A stretch of 64,000 nucleotides of DNA, taken from NCBI RefSeq assembly GCF_004118375.1, contig NZ_SDHX01000001.1, forward strand, positions 3,165,693 to 3,229,692, written 5' to 3'. Both the position numbers and the translations under genes were made by a program. The stretch is from Oleiharenicola lentus. Lineage in GTDB: Bacteria; Verrucomicrobiota; Verrucomicrobiia; Opitutales; Opitutaceae. Below, piece after piece: positions 58,218 through 64,000 of this stretch. The stretch's first letter is position 1. Each line of letters begins with the position of its first letter. The notes under the pieces are model-generated. The model was not told where the DNA came from. It did no database searches and was given only the letters and a program-made list of their open reading frames with translations.

Positions 58218-59114
58218 TTGAAAGCCCGGTTCATCTTCAACCCCCACTCCGGCAGCAACCGCCGCAATCCCCACCTGCGCGACCGGGCCCGGGAGTTCAT
58301 CGCCGAGCATAACTGGGACGCCTCGGTGGTCGCCACCGAGCGCCCGCGCCACGCCACCGAGCTGGCGCGCCGGGCCGTGGACGAGGGCTGCACCCTGGTG
58401 GTGGCCATCGGCGGTGACGGCACCATGAACGAAGTGGCCAGCGCGCTCGTGGATACGCCCGCCTGTTTCGGGCTTGTGCCCTGCGGTTCCGGCAACGGTC
58501 TCGGCCGCCACCTCGGCATCCGCCGGCCGGGCCGGGGCGCCTTTCGCACGCTGCTGGCGGGCCGGCCGCTCGCCATCGACACCGGCATGGTCAACCGCGA
58601 CCCGTTTTTCTGCGTGGCCGGCACCGGCTTCGAGGCGCTCATCGCCAGCCGCTTCGCCACGCTCACCTCGCGCGGATTCGCGGGTTACCTGCGCACCAGC
58701 GCGTCGGCCTGGCGCGCCTATCAGCCCGACACCTACGTGATCCACCATGCCGGAGGTCGCGACACCGTTGAGGCCTTTACCCTGGCGATCTCCAACTCCT
58801 CCCAATACGGCAACAACGCCTACATCGCGCCCGGCGCTTCGGTGCATGACGGCCTGCTCGACCTCACGGCCGTGCCGCGCGTCGGCCTGCACAACGCCGT
58901 GCCCCTGCTCTACCGGCTCTTCAGCGGCTCGCTCTACCGCACGGCGTCGGTGCAACGCTGGCAGGGCGAGAAATTCGTCATCGAGCGGGCGCGCCCGGGT
59001 TGGATCCACACCGACGGCGAACCGCGTGCGGAAGTTTCGCGGCTGGAGATCACCGTCCGCCCGCGCAGCCTGCGCATCATGGTGCCGTCCGGCGAGGCCG
59101 GTGCGCCGAGGTAG
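58218..59114 (+). CDS. Diacylglycerol/lipid kinase family protein
   Basis: 298 residues. DAGK catalytic fold: N-terminal KARFIFNPHSGSNRR, the nucleotide motif VVAIGGDGTMNEVASAL, and LVPCGSGNGLGRHLGI. The C-terminal domain carries IDTGMVNRDPFFCVAGTGFEALIA and QYGNNAYIAPGASVHDGLLDL, as in bacterial lipid and sphingosine-type kinases (YegS/DgkB). TTG 58218 is used because KARFIFNPHSG matches the family start; GTG 58128 would begin inside a palindromic repeat. The substrate lipid is unknown. Confidence 0.9.
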   Translation: MKARFIFNPHSGSNRRNPHLRDRAREFIAEHNWDASVVATERPRHATELARRAVDEGCTLVVAIGGDGTMNEVASALVDTPACFGLVPCGSGNGLGRHLGIRRPGRGAFRTLLAGRPLAIDTGMVNRDPFFCVAGTGFEALIASRFATLTSRGFAGYLRTSASAWRAYQPDTYVIHHAGGRDTVEAFTLAISNSSQYGNNAYIAPGASVHDGLLDLTAVPRVGLHNAVPLLYRLFSGSLYRTASVQRWQGEKFVIERARPGWIHTDGEPRAEVSRLEITVRPRSLRIMVPSGEAGAPR

Positions 59115-59150
59115 CGCCCGCCCCGACTTTCCAGACCCCACGCCCGCTCA

Positions 59151-60071
59151 CTACGCCTTGAGCGCCGCCATGTCCGTGGTCGTCACGACCCGGTTGCGGC
59201 CCGTGCGCTTCGCGGTGTAGAGCGCCTTGTCGGCGGCATCGAACAGCGCCTGCGTGGTGTCGGCATCGTCGGGCATCAGCGCGATGCCGGCGGAGAGCGT
59301 GACATTCACCGTGCCGCCGTTGTCCGGCAGGGTGCAGGGCGAGGCCGCGAGCAGGACCAGCAGGCGCTCCATGATCAGGCGCGCGTCCTCGAGGTTGGTC
59401 TCGACCATGATAATCGCGAACTCCTCGCCGCCGACCCGCGCGAGATGGTCCACCGTGCGCAACTGGCCGCTGAGCAGGTTGGCCACGTGTTTCAGCACGG
59501 CGTCGCCCGCCGGGTGGCCGTAGGTGTCGTTGATGCGCTTGAAGAAATCGATGTCGGACACGACGAGGGCGAAGGGGCGCTCAAACCGCGCGCAGCGCTG
59601 CCACTCCTCGGTGAGCAGCCGCTCGAACTCGCGGCGGTTCTTCAGCCCGGTCAGCCCGTCGTGGATGGACAGCAGGCGCAGCTGCTCCAGGGTGTCGCCC
59701 ATCTTGCGGGCGTAACGCACCGACCGCGCGAGCATGCGCGGGGTGAACTCGGCCTTGACCAGAAAGTCCATCGCCCCGGCCTGCAGCGCCTGCTCGTCGA
59801 GCGCGGGGTCGGTCTCGGCCGTGAGGAAGATCGTCGGCGTCGTGTTGCCCGCGGCGCGGGCCGCCTTCAGCAGGGCCAGCCCGTCCTTGCCCTCATCGAG
59901 GCGGTAATCGAGGAGACACACCGCGTAACCGCCTTCCGTGAGCTTTTTGAGTCCCTTGTCGTAGGTGTCGGCCCAGTCCAGCTCCCACGGGCCGTCGCCG
60001 AAGCGGGGCACCATGCGTGACAGCATCTCCTGGGCGGTGGGGTTGTCGTCGATGAGGAGAATTCGCTTCAC
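59151..60071 (-). CDS. Response regulator with GGDEF diguanylate cyclase domain
   Basis: 306 residues, GTG start. REC domain about 1-120 with acidic pocket LLIDDN, phospho-acceptor in VCLLDYRLDEGKDG, and Thr/Lys in IFLTAETD and DFLVKAEF. GGDEF domain about 140-300: DGLTGLKNRREFERLL, SDIDFFKRINDTYGHPAGDAVL, and active site RVGGEEFAIIM. An I-site RTVD lies five residues before GGEEF, so product inhibition by c-di-GMP is likely. Converts GTP to c-di-GMP on phosphorylation. No histidine kinase is adjacent; it lies 21 bases from trpA stop on the same strand. Confidence 0.95.
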   Translation of the reverse strand: MKRILLIDDNPTAQEMLSRMVPRFGDGPWELDWADTYDKGLKKLTEGGYAVCLLDYRLDEGKDGLALLKAARAAGNTTPTIFLTAETDPALDEQALQAGAMDFLVKAEFTPRMLARSVRYARKMGDTLEQLRLLSIHDGLTGLKNRREFERLLTEEWQRCARFERPFALVVSDIDFFKRINDTYGHPAGDAVLKHVANLLSGQLRTVDHLARVGGEEFAIIMVETNLEDARLIMERLLVLLAASPCTLPDNGGTVNVTLSAGIALMPDDADTTQALFDAADKALYTAKRTGRNRVVTTTDMAALKA

Positions 60072-60092
60072 GGCGGGAATCTTGAATCAGAA

Positions 60093-60890
60093 TCAACGCG
60101 TGCCCGCAACCAGGTCCGTGGCGACGGCCTGAAGTTTCGGCGCGATGGCGGCGCGGTCGGCGAGGCCGGCCTTGATGACGTTGACCAGCGCGCTGCCGAC
60201 GACGACGCCGTCGGCGCTCTGCGCGACCTGCCGCACCTGTTCGCGGGTGGAGATGCCGAAACCGACGACGACGGGCAGCGCGGTGTGCTTCTTGATGGCC
60301 GCGACCGCCTCGGGGATGTTGGTGGCGATCTGGTCGCGCACGCCGGTCACGCCTTCGCGAGAGACGTAGTAGATGAAACCCGTGGCCGCGGCCCCGATCA
60401 CGGGCAGGCGCGAAGCGGGCGTGGTGGGCGCCACGATGAACACGGTCTTGAGGTCGTGTTTCCGGCAGGCGGCCTGCACGTCGGCCGCCTCCTCGGGTGG
60501 CAGGTCGAGCGTGAGCATACCGTCCACGCCGGCCTCCTTGGCCGCCCGCACATAGGCTTCGACGCCATTGGAGAACACGAGGTTGTAGTAGGTGTAGAAA
60601 ACGATCGGCACCTGGCTGGTCTCGCGAATCTTGCGCACCAGGTCGAAGACCCGGGCGGCGGTCATGCCGCCATCGAGGGCCCGCTGGGCGGCCAGCTGGT
60701 TGGTGAGGCCGTCGGCCAGCGGATCGGAGAACGGCACGCCGATTTCCAGCACGTCGGTCCCGGCCGCAATCACGGCGCGGCAGGCCGCGAGCGAGGTCTC
60801 GAAATCAGGGTCGCCGGCGCACAGGTAGGCGACGAAGGCGGCGCGTTTTTCCTGGCGGGCACGGGCGAAGCTGGCGGCGATGCGGTCCAT
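60093..60890 (-). CDS. trpA: Tryptophan synthase alpha chain
   Basis: 265 residues, TIM barrel. Cleaves indole-3-glycerol phosphate to indole. Catalytic Glu49 lies in TDVLEIGVPFSDPLADG and Asp60 in the same stretch, matching the E. coli numbering; the loop VPIVFYTYYNLVFSNGVEAYVRAAKEAGVDGML and the phosphate site VVVGFGISTREQVRQVA plus DGVVVGSALV are normal. No trpB or other trp gene is adjacent, so it is an isolated trpA. The strand runs into the GGDEF gene. Confidence 0.95.
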   Translation of the reverse strand: MDRIAASFARARQEKRAAFVAYLCAGDPDFETSLAACRAVIAAGTDVLEIGVPFSDPLADGLTNQLAAQRALDGGMTAARVFDLVRKIRETSQVPIVFYTYYNLVFSNGVEAYVRAAKEAGVDGMLTLDLPPEEAADVQAACRKHDLKTVFIVAPTTPASRLPVIGAAATGFIYYVSREGVTGVRDQIATNIPEAVAAIKKHTALPVVVGFGISTREQVRQVAQSADGVVVGSALVNVIKAGLADRAAIAPKLQAVATDLVAGTR

Positions 60891-60952
60891 GAAAGGGCGA
60901 GCGTCGGCAGGCGCCCGGCAGGGGTCGAGCGCAAATTGCTGCGCACCTCGGC

Positions 60953-61729
60953 TCACCCGGTGCCAAACTCCACCAGCACGGGCTGGTGGTCGGAGAGCAG
61001 GCTGCGCACGATCTTGGCGCGTGGCTCCCGGCACTCCTGCGGCAGGAAGATGTAGTCCAGGGCCCGCGCCGGCCACGCCGATGGAAACGTCTTCCCCGTC
61101 TTCGGCAGCAGTGTGTAGTTGTTGGACTGCTCCAGCCAGCCGAGCAGCGTCGCGGTGGCATCGGGCAGGTGCGAGGGCGTGTTGAAGTCGCCGCAAAAGA
61201 GCGGCGGGAGGCCCCACTGCGGAGCGCGCTGCTGCCGCAACTCCCCGACATGGCGGATGAGGTGCGCGATCTGCTGCAGGCGCTTGGGGCGGGAGTTGTG
61301 GTTGAGGTGGATGTTCACCAGCGGCAGCCGCCCGTGCGGGCTGTCGATCTCGGCGAAGAGGAAACCTTTTTCCCCCAGCGTGCCCCGGCCGAAGGGCACG
61401 GTCTCGTGATGATGGATGGGAAAGCGGGTGAGCAGGGCGTTGCCGTAGTTCAGATGGTAGCGCCCGCCGCGGCGGTTGGTCACACCATGCACGGCATAGG
61501 CCAGCCCCGTGTGCCGCTGCAGGTAGGCCAGATGGTCAAAACTTCCGGCCCAACGCGAGTTCTCGTCCACCTCCTGCAAAGCCACGATATCCACCTTCAG
61601 CCGCTCGATGAGCCGGGCGATCTTGCGGAGGTTGTTTTGCAGGGCCGAGATCCTGCGCAGGCTCTGATGGATCGGCGTCGGCCCGCGCGCATGGGCGATG
61701 TTGAAAGTCAGCAAACGCAAGCGGGCCAT
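60953..61729 (-). CDS. Endonuclease/exonuclease/phosphatase family protein
   Basis: 258 residues, DNase I-like fold. Conserved motifs: LLTFNIAHARG (Asn), VDIVALQEVDENS (Glu), LVNIHLNHNSRPKR (His/Asn), PPLFCGDFNTPSH (Asp/Asn) and DYIFL with the final SDHQPVLVEF His. Members cut phosphodiesters of DNA, inositol lipids or other substrates; the actual target is unknown. ATG 61729 gives MARLRLLTFN; seven upstream codons exist. Located 60 bases upstream of trpA on the same strand. Confidence 0.88.
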   Translation of the reverse strand: MARLRLLTFNIAHARGPTPIHQSLRRISALQNNLRKIARLIERLKVDIVALQEVDENSRWAGSFDHLAYLQRHTGLAYAVHGVTNRRGGRYHLNYGNALLTRFPIHHHETVPFGRGTLGEKGFLFAEIDSPHGRLPLVNIHLNHNSRPKRLQQIAHLIRHVGELRQQRAPQWGLPPLFCGDFNTPSHLPDATATLLGWLEQSNNYTLLPKTGKTFPSAWPARALDYIFLPQECREPRAKIVRSLLSDHQPVLVEFGTG

Positions 61730-61835
61730 GAGTATGGATGCAATCCGCACCCCGTCCCGCCGGCAACGGGAAATCTCTGGGAGAAGGGTTGACAGCCGAC
61801 GGGCCGGTATGGATGTTCGCCGTTCTCAATTTCAC

Positions 61836-61913
61836 GGCGGTCATAGCTCAGTTGGTTAGAGCACAAGATTGTGAATCTTGGGGTCGCGGGTTCGAGTCCC
61901 GTTGGCCGCCCCA
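61836..61913 (+). tRNA. tRNA-His (anticodon GUG)
   Basis: Cloverleaf with the extra 5' G typical of tRNA-His, opposite C73. Acceptor GCGGTCA pairs with TGGCCGC. D-arm GCTC...GAGC, anticodon stem CAAGA/TCTTG with loop TTGTGAA (anticodon GTG), T-arm GCGGG-TTCGAGT-CCCGT. CCA is encoded at 61911-61913 and followed by TTTTT. Its 3' end is repeated downstream in a tandem element. Confidence 0.97.
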
Positions 61914-62207
61914 TTTTTAGCCCGGTTGACCTTTGCGGACGTTCACTCCGTGACCGCACCGCACAGGAAGTAACGGGACGAGAACCCGCCGGGTTCGTGG
62001 AGCGCAGCGGAACGACCCATCCGCAGGATGGGGGGCGCAGCCCCGAGCGTAGCGAGTCAATCCCGTTGGCCGCCCCATTTTTAGCCCGGTTGACCTTTGC
62101 GGACGTTCACCCCGTGACCGCACCGCACAGGAAGTAACGGGACAAGAACCCGCCGGGTTCGTGGAGCGCAGCGGAACGACCCATCCGCAGGATGGGGGGC
62201 ACAGCCC
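61897..62207 (+). repeat. Tandem tRNA-His 3'-end-duplicating element
   Basis: Unit 1 begins with the tRNA 3' end at 61897 (TCCCGTTGGCCGCCCCATTT) and runs 164 bases; unit 2 begins at 62061 with the same sequence and continues to 62207 with only three mismatches. Inside, AACGGGACGAGAACCCG at 61972-61988 matches the reverse complement of the tRNA T-arm (61887-61903) at 15 of 17 positions. Further hairpins include CCCATCC-GCA-GGATGGG and AACCCG-CCGGGTT. No protein-coding potential is seen. Confidence 0.88.
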
Positions 62208-62317
62208 GCTCGCGGGCGCGCTTCGAAGGCACGCCGCTGATTTTACAAACATGGCGCCGTAACATTTGTCAAAATTCGCCTCGCCACCTTCCGGCGCAGG
62301 CGTTTCGGTTCGGAACC

Positions 62318-62953
62318 ATGATTTCGTTCAAGAAGCTCCTGGGCAAAGAAGAGAAGTTCTACGATCTGCTGGAGGCCAGCGCCGACGAGGCCAAGGCCAG
62401 CACCGCCCTCCTCGCCCGGATTCTGGGTCAGGACAGCCAGGTCACCGCCACCAGCATCCACGATATCATCCAGTCGCGCCGCAAGGACAAGCGCATCACC
62501 CAGCAGATCACCGAGGAGCTCTGCAAGACCTTCGTCACGCCGCTGGAGCGCGAGGACATCGAGGCGCTTTCCCTCGCCCTCTACAAGATTCCCAAGACGG
62601 TCGAGAAGATCGTCGAGCGCCTGACCATCTGCCCCGCTCGCGTCCCGCGCGAGAGCCTGCAGAAGCAGGTCGTCCTCCTCGAACAGGCCATCGACTGCGT
62701 GGTCGCCATGGTGCGCCAGCTTCGCAAGGGCACGCAGATCGAGCGCATCCAGGACCACCAGTCCAAGCTCCAGTTCGCCGAGGGCGAGGCCGACAAGGTG
62801 ATGCTCGCGCTCGTCAAGGACCTCTACAACGGGCCGCACGACGCCAAGGACGTCGTCATCCTCATGGAACTCTACGATCTCGTCGAAGCCGCCATCGACC
62901 GCGCCCGCGACGCCGGCCAAGTGGTCTTCATGATCATGCTGAAATATTCCTGA
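62318..62953 (+). CDS. DUF47 family phosphate transport regulator (PhoU-like)
   Basis: 211 residues, all helical, no membrane segment. Text FKKLLGKEEKFYDLLEASADEAKASTALLARIL and QQITEELCKTFVTPLEREDIEALSLALYKIPKTVEKIVERL are typical of DUF47 proteins, which are PhoU-like and usually precede a PiT transporter. Here the PiT gene starts about 80 bases downstream, which supports a role in controlling phosphate uptake. An imperfect inverted repeat TTTTACAAA/TTTGTCAAAA lies at 62241-62274 upstream of the start. Confidence 0.92.
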   Translation: MISFKKLLGKEEKFYDLLEASADEAKASTALLARILGQDSQVTATSIHDIIQSRRKDKRITQQITEELCKTFVTPLEREDIEALSLALYKIPKTVEKIVERLTICPARVPRESLQKQVVLLEQAIDCVVAMVRQLRKGTQIERIQDHQSKLQFAEGEADKVMLALVKDLYNGPHDAKDVVILMELYDLVEAAIDRARDAGQVVFMIMLKYS

Positions 62954-63033
62954 GCCCTGGCCGGGCGCCTGGCCCGGACAAACCCCGGCCGGTCAGCAGA
63001 CCGGAACGGTGCAAGCGGACCTCTCCGAGCCCC

Positions 63034-64000
63034 ATGACCATTTTCCTGATCGTCCTCACTGCCGCGCTGGTCTTCGAGTATATCAACGGCTTTCACGACG
63101 CGGCCAACGCCATCGCCACCGTCGTCTCGACCAAGGTCCTGACCCCGCGCCAGGCCATCTGGCTCGCGGCCTTCTTCAACCTCATCGGCGCGCTCGCCGG
63201 CACCGCCGTCGCCACCACCATCGGCAAGGGGCTCGTGGACACCAACGTCATCACGATGGCCACGATCTTCTCGGCCCTGGTCGGCGCCATCATCTGGAAC
63301 CTCATCACCTGGTGGCTCGGCCTGCCGTCCAGCTCCAGCCACGCCCTCATCGGCGGCCTCTGCGGCGCGGCCCTCGCCTCCGCCGACGGCGACTGGAGCG
63401 TGCTCACCTGGGACGCCGTGGACGCCAAGGGCAAGGCGATCGGCCTCTGGCCCAAGGTCGTGGGCCCGATGTTCACCTCCCCCGTCATCGGCTTCTTCGG
63501 CGGCGCGCTGCTGATGTTCATCCTGCTGATCTTCATCAAAAAACTCACCCCGCGCGTCGTGAACGGCGTGTTCGGCAAGCTCCAGCTCGTGAGCGCCGCG
63601 TGGATGGGCTTCAGCCACGGCACCAACGACGCGCAAAAGACGATGGGCATCATCGCGCTCGCCCTGTTCACCGGCACGAGCAGCGGCGCCTTCAACGACC
63701 TGCCCGCCTGGGCGCATTTCCTCAACACGCCGGAATTCACGGTGGATCGCTGGGTCATGATCACCTGCGCCCTCGTGATGGCCGCCGGTACGGCCGCGGG
63801 CGGCTGGCGCATCATTCGCACCATGGGCCACAAGATGGTGAAGCTGCAGCCGGTCCACGGCTTCGCCGCCGAAACCACCGCCGCCGTCGTGATCCAGACC
63901 GCCTCACACTGGGGCATCCCGCTCTCCACCACCCACGCCATCTCCACCTCCATCATGGGCGTCGGTGCCATGAAACGCTTCGGCGCCGTCAAGTGGGGCA
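63034..64000 (+). CDS. PiT family inorganic phosphate transporter, N-terminal part
   Basis: Low-affinity cation-coupled phosphate permease; the gene runs off the window with about 322 residues seen. The signature GFHDAANAIATVVSTKVLTP appears near residues 19-38 and the inverse-related repeat MGFSHGTNDAQKTMGIIAL in the second half, the two PiT signature blocks. GLPSSSSHALIGGLCGA and GIPLSTTHAISTSIMGVGAM are also family text. Multiple transmembrane helices alternate with these. It follows a DUF47 gene, the normal arrangement. Confidence 0.93.
   Translation, partial: MTIFLIVLTAALVFEYINGFHDAANAIATVVSTKVLTPRQAIWLAAFFNLIGALAGTAVATTIGKGLVDTNVITMATIFSALVGAIIWNLITWWLGLPSSSSHALIGGLCGAALASADGDWSVLTWDAVDAKGKAIGLWPKVVGPMFTSPVIGFFGGALLMFILLIFIKKLTPRVVNGVFGKLQLVSAAWMGFSHGTNDAQKTMGIIALALFTGTSSGAFNDLPAWAHFLNTPEFTVDRWVMITCALVMAAGTAAGGWRIIRTMGHKMVKLQPVHGFAAETTAAVVIQTASHWGIPLSTTHAISTSIMGVGAMKRFGAVKWG

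Noticed and set aside
62061-62082. Second tRNA-His
   Set aside because: Only the 3' end is duplicated; the rest of the cloverleaf is missing.

Overview
The window is a GC-rich bacterial chromosome segment (roughly two-thirds G+C by eye) with no rRNA, phage or plasmid genes. Gene content points to a Gram-negative Verrucomicrobiota member, most likely Opitutaceae: LPS/outer-membrane assembly genes (BamD-like, LptE-like, TolC, YdbH-YnbE-YdbL), an ECF sigma factor next to a Ser/Thr kinase with a TPR tail, DUF2934/DUF3309 small proteins, and a Gfo/Idh + TIM-barrel + MFS + GMC sugar-oxidation cluster. The taxonomic call is inference from gene style, not from a marker-gene comparison.

Layout. 1-5.3 kb: envelope and lipid genes on + (uppP end, rpmF, plsX, fabH, BamD-like, LptE-like, rpe). 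5.3-8.9 kb on -: TonB_C-like periplasmic protein, then a solute-binding protein and an ABC ATPase with no permease beside them. 9.1-10.6 kb: hpt, tRNA-Ser(GCU), a NUDIX enzyme. 10.7-18.3 kb: mostly small membrane, secreted and hypothetical genes separated by repeat-rich spacers. 18.8-25.5 kb on -: a five-gene sugar oxidation cluster (GMC dehydrogenase, its subunit-3 partner, MFS, TIM-barrel, Gfo/Idh). 25.6-28 kb: toxin-antitoxin pair and four small proteins. 28-30.2 kb: a glucuronidase-like secreted protein. 30.6-36 kb on +: a compact sucrose cassette (sucrose-phosphate synthase, MscS channel, UspA, HAD phosphatase fused to a glucosidase/invertase-like domain, fructokinase). 36-42.5 kb: DUF192, M24 peptidase, Fpg, TlyA, NAD kinase, then YdbH-YnbE-YdbL on -. 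43.9-48.8 kb: ECF sigma, kinase and a glycine-rich protein. 49-64 kb: prfC, gltX, PpiD-like, TolC, miaA, DAG-kinase-like, REC-GGDEF, trpA, an EEP nuclease, tRNA-His(GUG), and a DUF47-PiT phosphate pair running off the end.

The most unusual content is non-coding. (1) Both tRNA genes are followed by a short element ending in a second copy of that tRNA's 3' end and carrying an inverted copy of part of the T-arm region; downstream of tRNA-His the unit is repeated in tandem. (2) Many intergenic regions hold degenerate arrays with a strict 7-bp period, several built as inverted arms around a spacer, and several ending exactly at a start codon. (3) At least four further dispersed palindromic families occur; one copy supplies the probable start codon of the LptE-like gene. 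(4) Most start codons lack a Shine-Dalgarno sequence and are instead directly preceded by CC or CCC.

Functionally, the sucrose cassette could form a make-and-recycle sucrose loop linked to osmotic stress (mechanosensitive channel and Usp in the same run of genes), and the 18.8-25.5 kb cluster looks like uptake plus periplasmic oxidation and cytoplasmic processing of a carbohydrate.
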